DNA of 64,000 nt from Allacma fusca (taxonomy: Eukaryota; Arthropoda; Collembola; Symphypleona; Sminthuridae). The number at the start of each line of letters is the position of its first letter. Within the stretch, counting starts at the first letter, position 1. Shown here piece after piece: positions 47,225 through 59,600 of the stretch. Location: NCBI GenBank assembly GCA_947179485.1, contig OX359249.1:620001-684000 (forward strand). The letters run 5' to 3'. Made by a program: the position numbers and the translations under genes. The notes beneath the pieces are model-generated. The model was not told the origin of the DNA, searched no databases, and saw nothing but the letters and a program-made list of their open reading frames with translations.

Positions 47225-48529
47225 ATGAATCGTGAGATGACCCACGACATTCATCGGGTGAGGGAGCTGAGCGCCCTACTAGAAGAGCGTCGGCGCTATT
47301 TTGATGGCCAGTTGGGCGAAGTGTATCGGAATGCAGGGGTGAGCAGTCCAAGCGCCTCGCTCCCGAGGCTCCGCGGCCTTGACTCTCCCCCAGTGTCAGC
47401 AAGCGTGTCGGAGTCGAATATGACGGACATAAGTCTTCTAGGGAGCGATGTCACGACGGCGGGTTCCATGGACTTGGGTTCAGCTTGCAGTGCTAGGAGC
47501 TACAGTGTCTTTGCAGATGATGAGTGCTCGGTTGCAGACTCCTACGAGTTTGCCGAGACCAAGGCCCGTCTTGGAAGGAACTGGAGCTCATCGACACTTC
47601 TAGGAGCAGCCAATAATGCATCGAGCAAGGCAAGGCTGGGTAACTTACCCAAAGACTCCATCCACAATGAAGTGATGCGCGCTGCGGATTTGGAGAAGAA
47701 GCTCAAGTCCCGACGATCAAGTCTGCCGCTCGCTCTGGAAACGAGTCTTCGACGCCCGGTAAACAAGACGTTCACTGGTAATTGGCGCAAGGACAGGAAG
47801 GATGAAGGGAGGAAAAGCCTGGCTTATAAGTACACTCTGGCGGCAAGAAACAAAAGTTACTCGGATTCCTCGGATCCAGAGGACTCTCAGGGACGCTTCC
47901 CCTCCGATACGCGCAAGGGTAGCGGGGATCTTTTCAGCATGACTGACACCCTGGTCAAGACCCGTAAGTATGAGGTAGCCAATGATCTAAAAAGGGCACT
48001 GGAACTACCAAGTCTCAGTCTACTCCGACATGGTAAGGCAAGTGTGAAGTCCTTGGACCGTGCCAATTGGGACGGTGACATTGTGGGAGGGGCTCCTCGA
48101 CTCAAAACCAAGTTCTCCCCGAGAAGGTCATTAGGGTCTAAGTCAGCGTCTTCCACCCTGGCTCCTTATGCCGACTATTCCCCCAGGTCATCTTTGTCCA
48201 CCCTAAGCGGCTCCTACCCACGAATTGCATTTACTTCTCTGGAGAAGGTGTACCGGGAGGATGGGGATAAGTCCAAGTATGGTCTGCATGGTCACCTGCT
48301 CCTGAAGCCTCTTCCTAAGATGGACTTGTTCCCGGAACAGGGTCATCTTGAGCCGGACTACAGTCATGACTTTCGCTACTTGTCCTTGCTTGACGCTCTA
48401 GTCCCTGTATTTCAGCCTGGAAATTCTTGGAAGCCCCCATCGTCCCATCAGTCTGACCAGATGCTCTTAAGTATTCATCCATACAGACCACAGCCGGACA
48501 CCTCTCTCAATCGCTTCTTCCCTTCCTGA
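47225..48529 (+). CDS. Intronless gene for an unrecognised 434-aa Ser-rich protein
   Basis: The open frame runs from ATG at 47225 to TGA at 48527-48529, with a stop in frame 33 nt upstream and two overlapping AATAAA signals about 70 nt downstream. It therefore looks like a complete single-exon coding sequence. A 5' UTR intron ending in ccaccag is possible. The N-terminus (about residues 5-35) is a charged helix (VRELSALLEERRRYFDGQL). The rest is Ser/Arg/Lys-rich and probably disordered, with an acidic patch FADDECSVADSYEFAE (96-111), a twice-used KARLG motif, basic RRSS sites and several SLS/SST clusters. The C-terminus is more hydrophobic (RYLSLLDALVPVFQPG). There is no signal peptide, membrane segment or domain I recognise. 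Codon use and the lack of long rival frames support real coding. Function unknown; a cytoskeletal or scaffold role would be a guess. Confidence 0.8.
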   Translation: MNREMTHDIHRVRELSALLEERRRYFDGQLGEVYRNAGVSSPSASLPRLRGLDSPPVSASVSESNMTDISLLGSDVTTAGSMDLGSACSARSYSVFADDECSVADSYEFAETKARLGRNWSSSTLLGAANNASSKARLGNLPKDSIHNEVMRAADLEKKLKSRRSSLPLALETSLRRPVNKTFTGNWRKDRKDEGRKSLAYKYTLAARNKSYSDSSDPEDSQGRFPSDTRKGSGDLFSMTDTLVKTRKYEVANDLKRALELPSLSLLRHGKASVKSLDRANWDGDIVGGAPRLKTKFSPRRSLGSKSASSTLAPYADYSPRSSLSTLSGSYPRIAFTSLEKVYREDGDKSKYGLHGHLLLKPLPKMDLFPEQGHLEPDYSHDFRYLSLLDALVPVFQPGNSWKPPSSHQSDQMLLSIHPYRPQPDTSLNRFFPS

Positions 48530-48597
48530 AAAGGTCGGGGAGCCCCCGATAAATTTCCTTGTTCTTACTTTTCTTAATTATTTTATTCATTCAATTC

Positions 48598-48607
48598 AAT
48601 AAATAAA
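48598..48607 (+). terminator. Poly(A) signal of the 47225 gene
   Basis: The sequence AATAAATAAA holds two overlapping AATAAA hexamers about 70 nt after the stop codon. Confidence 0.7.
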
Positions 48608-51600
48608 GCTCAGACTGTGTAATGATTTTGTGTCCTCTCTCTGTTCACTCTTACATAGATAATTATTACAGATTACAGCTACACAGCAAAATTATAAGAA
48701 ACTTTTTCCAGTGTGAAATCCCATGTTTTGGGGTTATTTTAAAGTTATTACTGTTTTGATCTTGTGTCCTTAATATTAATTCTTACCCTTCAATTTCGTT
48801 TTGCTTATATTGAAGCGTACAGACTTTTAATGTTTCACTGTGCGGGATTTAATTTTGCTTGTTTATATTTAGTAGAATTTCTTGGAATATAATTTGGCTA
48901 ATATTTTTAATATCTACGCATTTTTGAATTCATTTTGCTCCGTTGTCGTTAGTACTAATCATTTGTTTCCTTCTTGATCCGTCCATTGGCATTTTACAGT
49001 TTTTCCCTTACCTTCAAAGGTCATCATATAATCTGGAACGGAGCATGTTGGTTTTACTCATTCTTACTCCCTTCAACCTTCCGCTAATTATTGGAACATT
49101 TTGTTCTTTTCTCAAAATTATACGTTACTCTTGGTAACAGACTAAGGAGAAAAGCGGGTGGGGGGATGAATACTCGAAGACAAATCTGGGACTAGGATGT
49201 AGACCGTTGGAAAGGAAAAGGAGAGATCGGAAAGTTCTTGTTAGACAGTGATTTGGGAGTTTGTTTTTTTTTGGGGGGCATTGGAGGACATAATAATAAT
49301 ATTGAGCACAATATCTACAAGGAACAACTCTTGAAAGTTTTGTCAATAAAAATTGCGTTGTGGAAACGTGACGTGGGGAAGAAAATGCGAAGACAACTGG
49401 TGTTCGGAGCTGAGGAAATGTTCGAATCTAACGACTTGGCTCGTCAGGAGTGGGACGGATTCCTCGAATCCCCAACCTTCTGATGGGATATGAATATGCC
49501 AAAGAAAAGAAGACAGAAAGTAGCTTTGATGACTCTCCCCTCGCCTCATCTCCTCGCACTCCTCCATATTCCTTTGTGTCTGTGTACACAGTCAAAAGGT
49601 GGAGGAGAGAAAGGCCGACCAAATGCAGAAATAAAATGCTCCAGCAACACCGCAGAGGGCTTCCACTTTTCACAGACATTTTGTTTCATTTTACTTGTTG
49701 CAGTCATCAACTCCTGAGACGAGTCAGTGACGGATGTTTGCACTGCATTGAGTTGATTCTTACACCGAGTCCTGGGCATAGGAGTTGCAAAATCCTGGCA
49801 TGGTCATTAGACCAAATGCCCATCCGCATCACGGACATGGAATCTGCGTCCCTCTCCCCTGGCTATCCCCACAAAGTAACAATACATGAGACCTCTTCAT
49901 TTCCGGGTTCCAACCCAAAACATCCACAGTGGAGAAACCTTCTCCGTTGAGTCATGCAGGGGAGAAACCAATGTAATGGTTCTGCCAACTTGGAAAGCAT
50001 GTAATAACTAAATGACTCTACATATAACAGAGAGTACACTCAATAAGTATGTATATTCCATGCGGAGTGCGAAGTAGGGAAATGAAGGCAGGTGAGCTGA
50101 ATCCTTTCTCTCGAGAAGGGGGAATGCACACTCACACACAGACACACACACACACTCACACACACAGACACACACACACACACACATGTCCCATCAAAAC
50201 TCAAACCATTAATGCCACACAAACAACATATGCCCATGTCTACTTTTTATTACAGAGCATCATTACTTCCAACTGTCCCAACGTCGTCTCAAACCATGGG
50301 CTGACTACCTTCACGATTCACCTAACAATAAGCAATTACTTGTACATGCAATTATGAGTACTTACTTTCCATCAAACAAGATATTTAGGCAAGCAAGTCA
50401 CTTACTGTATTAAGCGTCCGCACATCACGCCTTATTTAACGTCTATTCACTCCTTGCCTAATTATACCAAGCTATATGTACTTGCTCTTGGAGGAGCGCT
50501 AGATAGATAGATTCTAGGTGGATCTTCCTGCATTTTTGTACATATGCACATATGTACATAGAGCTGGTGTCCAGGAGTACTCACCAGTTCCCAATTTGAC
50601 GGGTTTACGAGATCTCATATATTTGACATAAGTTCCTGCAAGTGCTGCTATGATGCTGGAAAGACTTAAAACACTCAAATGAGCTAAACAAATTAAGGTT
50701 GAGTATATGTTCCGTAAAAAAAATGTGTTCAAGTATTTTTGTTTCCTTTGGAATTACAAAATTGTCTGGCCTTCCTTCAAATCTGGACCCGATGGGAATG
50801 GATGTGTATAATTCCGAGCTCCTCACCCAGTTTTTATAATACTGCGCAATAAATAATAAGCAGACTGACTCTGACAATTCTGTATAATAAGAGAACCAAA
50901 AGTACGAATCCTTCATCCCTGCCTTCCACTAACTCACAAAACCTTCTTCCGATTCCTTTGAACTTATGTTGTTTTATATATTGTCCGTATTGCTTTCTTT
51001 TACAATTTTTGAGGTAGTTGTGGATGATAGTAATTGAGCAATCTTTCTATAATCTGATGTTAAGCCCCATTCAAAGTCCTAATGAGAGAGGAATATGGAT
51101 ACAACAGCATAGTTTATATGCCCATTTATATACACTATATCTCTGAAAGGATTTCTGGGAGGATTGAAAATAATAAACTAGAATAAAAAGTAATTTGTAT
51201 TTCTAAGATTTTTGCATGCAACTGTGTTTAAGTTTAAAACACATTCCGCCGTCCAGTTGTAATTCCACTAGCTTCTATTTTCTCTCTCTAAAAAAAAGTA
51301 AAATAATACTGGAGTCAAATAACGACTAAAATGTACTTCATATTTTTGTATGGGCTGGAATAAGTATCATATCACATATTGTTTTCTCATATATGTATGT
51401 AGGATATTCTTGAATAATTGAAGATACACTGAAAGAGGACAGGATAGAAGGCAACTGCATGTCAAATGTGTCCCATTTAAGTCTATACAATAAAATCCTT
51501 ATAATTTTATTACTAGTCCTTTACTCAAGTATGACAGCACACCTCATCAGAGGATTTTCTGTTTCCTCAGATGCATTTCGTATGCCCCCATGATATGTAA

Positions 51601-51840
51601 TTACCCCTATCTGATATACACAGAACCCCCATAAAGAAGTTCTCCTACATATATTCTGAGTATAGGGTTTGAAGTTTGGGAGTATGATAAAATAGTCCAG
51701 GTAGCCAATCCATGCTTAAATTATCCTTGACTCGGAAATTGAGTCCAAGAAGAATTAAAATCCTTCCACGACCAAAGTCAGTACTTTTATAATAGTTCCT
51801 TATAATAATTAACTGAACAATGAATAATTACGGGATACTA
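48608..51840. other. Intergenic region, no gene recognised
   Basis: AT-rich sequence with short frames lacking domains or splice context. It contains a (CA)n tract at 50127-50187. From about 51.5 kb, phrases such as acccccataaagaagttctcc resemble decayed DNA-transposon ends. No kinesin-motor motif (P-loop GQTGSGKT-like, or DLAGSE-like) was seen on +, which matters for the gene at 53674. Confidence 0.5.
50127..50187. repeat. (CA)n microsatellite, interrupted
   Basis: CA dinucleotide repeats are broken by ctca and caga units. They give Thr-His frames on + and Val-Cys frames on -, which are spurious. Confidence 0.95.
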
Positions 51841-52641
51841 CAGTCTCCCTATAAGAGACTCTTCTCTTTCAAGAGCCTGGTCTCTATACATTCTAGGGAA
51901 CTACTCTACTTGAGTATGAGGGGAAAATATCCGGGCACATTCTCCTTTACTCCAATGTCAATTTTCCCCTTTTTTTTCAGAGGAAGGTAGCATCAGAGTG
52001 ACATTTTAGGGCTCTGGGGGATGCTCTTGTGAAGCGCTACTGGACTGCACATACTCCATAATATCCTACTTTACACTCATTTCTGTCCATACGATGCACA
52101 TCTATTTATATACAATTTCCGCTCTCCCTTACAGGACACTATAACTTTCCTAGGACCATGCTCTCTACAGAGAGACTCCTCAATTTCACACGTAGTTTTT
52201 CCTTTATTACAGTTATTTTTTTCTCCAGCGAAGAGCCTGTCGTCGTCCCCTTGAGAGTGAAATGGTCATTTGAGAGGTGTTCTCATAAATAGGATGAGGT
52301 GTCCATGCGGACATTTGCATTTCCCATACAATGTTAATTCCTCTCTCCTCAATAATAGCATATAAAAATATTAGCGAAAAAATAAAACAAATTTCCGTAG
52401 AATCTTTTAGAAAAATATTTTTCCAGTACAGAGATATAGACTCCCTATTTACCCGGAATGTAATGGTTGTTTTGATAAGAGAGCATATATATCATATTAT
52501 TATGTCCTATGGAGTTTTTGGAGGAACAAAAATATTCGGAGACCTTCCCTATTCAATAATTAGGGCAAATATTTGTCCCTGATTATACTGGGAGTGAGCG
52601 TTATAAAAAGCGTAGGTGGATGCTATAGGGAGCGTGGACTG
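51841..52641. mobile_element. Tc1/mariner- or pogo-like MITE (about 800 bp, tentative)
   Basis: The left end is TA/CAGTCTCCCTATAAGAG and the right end is CTATAGGGAGCGTGGACTG/TA. Reverse-complementing the right end gives CAGTCCACGCTCCCTATAG. Both ends begin CAGTC, share CTCCCTATA, and are bordered by TA, the target site of this superfamily. The interior has pogo/Tigger-style phrases (gaggtgtccatgcggacattt). There is no transposase, so it would be non-autonomous. Confidence 0.5.
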
Positions 52642-53673
52642 TATATAATTATGAGTGTGTTTTAGAGTTGGGATGAGAGACGGAGGAGGAAAGGACAGAC
52701 TGACTCCGGCTCTGATTGTGAGTTGGAGTTGGAAATGGGGGAAAAAGGGAAAAGGCCAAGAGGAAAGGACATGATTGGGATTTCGATGGCAAGGCTGGAT
52801 TCTCCTCCGTCACTCAATGACCATTCCTCCTATCTCTCAACAAATCATCACAGAATTAGTCCATTCCGCATTTCCATAGAGAAATATTTGAGCCCAGCAA
52901 CTTTCCAACTTCCAAATTACTCCAAATAGCATGGACATTTATTACCAGCATTTGGGCATGGACTAACTTAGTCTCAAATTTATACTTGACTTAGTTAATG
53001 CTCTCAGCTCACTATCTCAACTCCAACTCCCTCACATCAACACAAATTAAACATTTCTCTCATGTGTTCCATCAACAAGTTCAAGGGCTCATTATTACCG
53101 TCATTATTTCCCACTGAACTCCATTTAAGTCAAATAAACTGACAATATTTTATTATTACTCATTTTTACCTCCCCATTTGCACTCTCCCGAACAATTAAT
53201 TATTAATTTCTGTTGTAAATATAGTAAAAATAAGAATAGGGACTTATTCAAGTGTGCTATTGTCCAGTAAATACATTTTGATAAAAACAAGTTCGTGGTA
53301 GTTGAGGAATTCATAAGGTTAAGGAAATTCAGTATGAGATTTGTTTTGGTTCTGTTGTTTGGAGTGAAATAATAATAATTGTGCCACTATAGTGTTATTT
53401 TGTGAAGGGTAGATGTGTTACATGGAACAGTTACTTGAGTTATTTATTTGAAGGGAATTTGAAGATCTGAGTAAGATTTTTATGTAAATACGTGCATCTT
53501 ATCTAGTAATAATTATTTATCTTCGTGTCCATCGGTCTATGCTTCAAACACCTCGACACTTTAGTAAGTAATGGGCTGTGTGAATGTTTAGAGAGGATTT
53601 TAGTTGAGGAGAGAATTTATATGTAATTCCCTGGTTGTTACAGATGGGTAGATCCTGTTGACCCTTGGTTGAC
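52642..53673. other. Upstream region of the Cos2/KIF27-like gene
   Basis: No exon was recognised. Just before the start codon, ggttgttacag/ATGGGT (53643) is a possible 5' UTR acceptor. The frame leading to the ATG at 53674 then contains a TGA at 53658-53660, so an upstream coding exon could not be joined in frame through it. Confidence 0.45.
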
Positions 53674-56624
53674 ATGAATAGGTTTAATTCGGCTCAGCTG
53701 TCGTCCTTGTCAGGTGAGTGTCATATTTTTGAAGGATAGTTTGGACAGCCGGAATAGTTCCGGGTATCTCTGTTGGTAGTTTATGATGTTAATTATTTGG
53801 ATTTAGACGGAGACTCCGACCAGGTCACGGATATCTCAGACAGCGATGGAGACGTGACGGAGGATGAAGACTCGGACAGAGAGCCAGCTGAAGATGATGA
53901 TGATGAGTCAGATGGGAAAAGTACGCAAGACCTCATTGATCAAGTGGAAGCATCATTTCTGGACCTCCTAGTCCACACCGTGGAACAGGTCCAGAAGAAT
54001 CATGATACTAATATACAAATCCGCATAGAACCTCCGAAAATTTTAACTACCCAGAGTCGGGATGAAGAGACCCAAACGGATGCGAACCACGGAAGCAGTG
54101 TATGTTAATGAACAATATCTTACTTATTCCTACAACAAATTATTCAGTTCGGCGTTATTTTCGCGGTAATTATTCTTATTATTTTGTCTTGCTCATCGAT
54201 TTAATTAAATTAGCAGGATCAGGCCAGTGAAAACGCATCACCAGCAAACGATTCGGAGGAAATACGAAATGAAATTGCATCCTTGCGTGTAGCCAGAGAT
54301 TCCTTGGTTAACCAGAGGAAGGAGGTTGCAGACCGAATGAAGAGAGTAAGATGATTTTTTCACCAAACGATGTATTATGAGATGTCAAAAGATAAATGGG
54401 CGTTTCATTATATTAGGATGTTCCTTTATATTTATTTTCAGAATAATATGAATGGAGACCATAGGGCTGAAGATGAAAAGAAACTTTATGAATTTGAAGA
54501 GGCTATAGAAGCTATTGATTCGGTCATTGAATTTAAAAATGAAGCTATATGTGGAAGGGAATGCATTTTATCCAACTGTGTAGCACCTGGAAGGGTAAGA
54601 AAAATCTAAAAATTGTTATGGGTTAAAATGGCAAAATTATTTTTAGTAGAGTTTAAGTCAGTTACTATTTGCGCAGTTTGAAGTGAACGTATTTTCAGCA
54701 TACTTTGCATGTATCAACTACTCATTAGTATAATCGGAGTACTCAAAGAAGTTTTTGGTTCAAGATAGAGCTTGTCGAATCCTCAGTACGACGGTCAGAC
54801 AAGGAGGCACTTAAAACTGAGAAGCTCAGTATTAATGGTTACATTTTAATGAAGGGCTTGTTTTATAACACCAATAGTTCAGTGGTATTTGAACTCATTC
54901 CTTGGTAGCATTATACAAAGCCCCGTGGGCTCCCTAGGATCTTTGTATGAAATCTGAAGTTAGATTTAAGGAACAGATGATGCCAGAAGAAGCATTTTTA
55001 AATGCTTTTTGAAACTTGATGTAAAACAATCTATGAAAGTAGTTACGCAATGAATATTTTGACGCGTGATGATGAAATGCTCTAGTAGTAATTTTTCATT
55101 ACTTTCTAACCTAGTTTAGTTTAAGAAAAGATGTTCACACGTCAAACCACAAAGACCAAAAAATATATTGACCTTGTGGTTATTTATGCACCGAAGTTTT
55201 GATATTATTGGTTTTCGTCTATTAACTGTGTTTCAGAATGAAGCTGACTTGGTCACCCGCTTAACAAATTTGACGACTCTGGATCTGCAACGTCTTCTTG
55301 TAAAGTACTTTTCCAAAGTGGTAGAAATTCGCTACAGCTCGAAGCGTTTAGAAAAACAAATAGAGGAACTAGAGGTAAGTCTTCAATTTGATTTTTTTCA
55401 AAGAATTAAAATAGTTTTGTATTAGACTAAGTGGTCTACAGAGTGAAATAGTTTTTTATGGGATCTATAGACATATGATTGTTTCTTGGTTTTATAGAGT
55501 AATTGCGAAAATATGGGACTTATGTTGACCAGAAATCAAAAACAAATTAAAGAAATGAATTTACAGTATGAGGCGGTAAGTTCCGTTCCTTACTGTTTCT
55601 TACAACTTATAAAATATTCCATAACCCATTAGAGTGAATAATTATTACTACTTTTTCTTTGTTTGTATTAGCGAATTAAGTTGATCATCGGTCTTTACAA
55701 CAAAAATGCGAGCACTGCCTTAGATGAATACGTGCACATACTCGACAAAAAGTTGTCAGCTGCGTACAAGAGACAGCATGACCTCCAAACTGCACTAACG
55801 GAACTACTTGTTCGTCACAGATACCTAACTAATGGAACAGGTTGGACGCTTGATTTTTTAAAATATTTAACCCTAAACAGGTTATATTCAATATTTGCTA
55901 ACTGAATACTGACTGAGGAAGAAATTAATTACAGTAAATCTGAAGGTCTTATTACTTAGTATTTGTGATTGGAACAGTCAAGTATTAAACTATCCATAAA
56001 ACTAAGCTCATATCTGTAAGTAAAACCTGAAAATGTGTATGTACTCTGAAGCTAAAGTGAATGGTAAGATTTAAATAAGTTTTAACGTTGTCTCCACACT
56101 CCTACGTGCATGATTATGGATAGTTGAGTACAACCCACATTTAGATTCATGTATTACAATTATTAATGAAAGTGTTGTTTTTTTTTCAAGGTAACTTTAA
56201 CTATGCTAATAGCACTAACTGTAAACTAAATAATATTTCTATTTAAATAAATTTTTTAGACTATGATGTCAAACACGTCGTCAAGATGCTAGGAATCGAC
56301 ACTGCTCAGACCGGGCTTAACTGGCGACCAGAAGATAAACCGAAGAAAAAAGCTGACCAAATGGGGGAAATTTCGTCAAATCGTCGCCATGCTCTGGAAT
56401 CCGGATTGGATAGTCAAGGAATTAGTCGTCGGATGAGAGAAGTGTACGAGCATCGACAGACCTCCCACCGCAGTCATCATCACCCGTCGCAGCATCATCA
56501 TCAGCGAGATGTGAATGGGCTTGATATGCAAGAGTCTCATCACGTACCAGTTCAAGAAGTTCGTAGGAAAGGTCGTCAAAAACTCTACATTCAGCCAAGA
56601 TCATCTTCACCTCATCCTCCTTAA
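53674..56624 (+). CDS. Costal-2/KIF7/KIF27-related coiled-coil protein lacking a kinesin motor
   Basis: Eight + strand exons: 53674-53713, 53807-54099, 54217-54345, 54442-54594, 55237-55374, 55498-55575, 55672-55840 and 56260-56624 (TAA). They give 454 aa with perfect phase. Residues 14-60 are very acidic (SDSDGDVTEDEDSDRE, EDDDDESDGK). TQT at 102-104 (DEETQTDA) fits a dynein light chain LC8 motif. From about 130 the protein is coiled coil and matches the C-terminal conserved block of the kinesin-4 relatives KIF7/KIF27/Cos2: EFEEAIEAIDSVIEFKNEAI (171-190) and LLVKYFSKVVEIR (225-237). A weaker coiled coil follows to about 330. The tail is His/Arg-rich (HRSHHHPSQHHHQ) and disordered. Full family members exceed 1000 aa and start with a motor; here the model has none and none is visible upstream. 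The first exon is the least certain; exon 3 has a NAGNAG acceptor. Family members scaffold Hedgehog signalling (Fused/Ci/Gli, cilium tip). A similar role here is inference. Confidence 0.85.
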
Positions 56625-56688
56625 GCTATTCCATAGCTTAATCAAGACATATCAAATAATATGCATCAGGTTGATGCATGCGCAATCA

Positions 56689-56694
56689 AATAAA
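56689..56694 (+). terminator. Poly(A) signal of the Cos2/KIF27-like gene
   Basis: AATAAA lies about 65 nt after the stop codon, followed by AT-rich sequence. Confidence 0.65.
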
Positions 56695-59600
56695 ATAATA
56701 TTTATTTTTCATGAATTATAAACCGTGTTTGATTTGCCCAAAGCACTGGTACTCCTTGTTTTTAATAAAGCGTTGTCTTTTATAAGTAGTCAAGGAATCT
56801 TACGAGTAGAAATTCTGTAATATAGCATCACGTTTTATTATTTTTGTTTATGCAACATCAACCGATGTCATATGCCGGCTTTCTCAGTCTCAACGGTGTT
56901 TGCTAGAGTCAGGTCATGTCCATTTAATAACTTTTTGCTATAAAATATGTAGCTATAATAATTACATGTAATTGAGCATTCGCTTTTCATCGTGAGTTTA
57001 TTTTTCTTAGTTTATGCAAATGATGCTATTTATGCAATCCCTCAGAAGTCGTCTCCTGCCGAACCCAAAGTAAAGTAATGGCATATATAATTATGCTAAT
57101 CATGCTAATCATACATGACAATGATCGAGCTCGGCGACTACATTACAAGTGGTCAGTCTGACATTCAAACGAAATAGTTCCGTTGAGAAATTTGGTAATT
57201 CATGTGCTGAAGTAGTGAAATAAACAGCATTCCCCCTATTTAATTCATCATTAGGCTAACATACGCTAGTTAATGCATTACGTTGGAAGTCAGTGTTTCC
57301 AAGCTAGTTGGTAGCTGCTTAAATTACCAATTGATACTGGTAATTCAAGATCACGAATGCAAATGACTTTAACCAATATTTATTATTTGCCTCCTTATAG
57401 ACTGCTGACTTGCATGTCACACAAGTGAACAGTAAGCTTCAGTAAGATGATGAGCATTTAAATACGATTATACTGAATGATCGTACTGAAGGGATAAAAG
57501 CAGGATCCAAAATATGTGCTTCCGATGGGATGATATAAATTGTACAATTTGTTTTTACTCTTCAGTCACATAAGAGTAACAATAAAATATTTGTCCAGAA
57601 TTTCATGAAAAACAACAACTGATGTCACTGAGGAATACATAAATGGAAAAATCCAAGAGCTTCGATTAAAAGTTCACTAATTCACATATTTCTCTACTTA
57701 AAAATTCTCTGCATTTTTAATGTACAATGTATACGCTGCTAGAAAATTGAGCTTGTTTCAAAAAATAAAACAAATTATTCCATGGAAAAAGAATTAAGTA
57801 GACACACTTGTGTAGAGCTATCTAGATCTCTGCAAACTACTAATAAAATTGCACCTTAGCGTACCATAATAATACAAATTACTGATAACAATCGTAACAT
57901 TATCGTCCTTAATTTCTAAATATAATAATTATAGAGTTTAGCTCAATGGAATTTTCTTTTGGTGGAAATTCAAACACAACTTGCCCAAATATCAGTCGGA
58001 GGGGTACGAGTATGACGGATTTTAAGGTCACCCTTCATGCCGGTACCCCCCGAGACATATCTTTACCATATCCAACATGGTCGTTGTTGTACTTACACAC
58101 CACTTCAAAAATCCTAATTCGTAATAATAGTAACTGTACAAATATACACAGTCGAATTTCTGGGGCTGCGGTCATTCGTACACAGCTATAACATAAAGTC
58201 AATTTTCCTCCGTTTCTTTCCTATACATTTAATTAAGTATAAGTATTTGGATTGGATATATATTCAGATAATATAATTTTTTATATAGAGTAGTAATATA
58301 TGGAAAACTCACAGTCATTCCGACATACACATAAAAGTAAGTACTAAATAGCTGAAATTTAAGTACTCATTAGATTATTCAAACGCAATTATTGCAGAAA
58401 CTAAAGGACAAACAATTTGGTTAGAATTTTATCCTTTTGTTTTATTTATTTCTGCCACAAGTGATAAAAATGGTCTTAACCCTTACAACATTTTGGCAAA
58501 CACAAAAGACTACATGCTTGTGGAATTTCAGCTGGCTTTAGTATTGAAACCTCTGAAAAAATTAATATATGGAGATGAATTGTAGTAAAACGTACAAAAA
58601 TTCACGCGTTAGATAACAAGTACAAGTAATATAAATATTTTGTGAAAGAAGTTGTTCCACGTCATCATATGAGTCATGTACTAAACTATGGAGGCAACCA
58701 CCTAACAACAGGAACAACATAACGGTTACGAATGTAGAAAACTAATGTACTGTATACTGTAATATAGCATCTGCAATGCATCTTCAAAGCAAGCGAACGT
58801 ATGGATTCCTTCAAGAAATATGGAACTATATATAAATATGTAGACCTGCGAACATTATTAGTACCAGAAAAATATAAAAAAATTGCCGCGGAATTCTTTC
58901 CTGAGGGAACACACGCTACCATATAACACATCTAAATAAACAACATTGGCTATCAAAAATTCTTACTAGTAGTCACTCTGTAAATGACCTACGCACGTAA
59001 CGTAAAAGTGTACAATTAATTTGAGTATAAAAAAGGTTGCAAGAATTACACTCACACGCACAACAGTTCCATTACAGTATTTTATAAAATCTCGCTTATA
59101 TAGAAAACAATATAGTGCATTTCTTTTATACTCCCACTGTTCCGAGCGTTCTTCTTGCGTTCCCTGCATAAAAAACATCGCTCGTTCATGACACTCTAAT
59201 ACACTAACTATATTCATTTTAAATCCATAAATTTCCATCGAGAATCCAGAAAATGGACTGAGTTGTGATTCGAAAACAGGAATTATTAGAGAGAGAATAA
59301 TCTCAAAGGATAGCGTCAGCTCTGACTTGCTCAACCAACTCACGTGTAATGATAGACAAGACCACATGAAAAATTCCGTAAAATTATGGCGGGATCACGG
59401 CACTGTTAACTAACAAACAAATATAAATTATCCGTCACATTTAACGCATATTTTCTATTACATATTACATAGGAAATGACACCCATCCATTAAAGTTGAT
59501 ATGGGTTGACATTTCTTTTCAAGACATATCTTGTTACGAACCGGTACAGACAGACAGAAGTTTTAAGACTGGTGACTTATACGGAATGAAGGAATGTGCA

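Noticed and set aside
50040-50237. Cys/Val-rich minus frame and Thr/His-rich + frame
   Set aside because: Both are translations of the (CA)n microsatellite.
53643-53673. ATGGGTAGATCC as a start codon upstream of the Cos2-like gene
   Set aside because: It is followed after five codons by TGA in the same frame, so it can only be 5' UTR or a tiny upstream frame.
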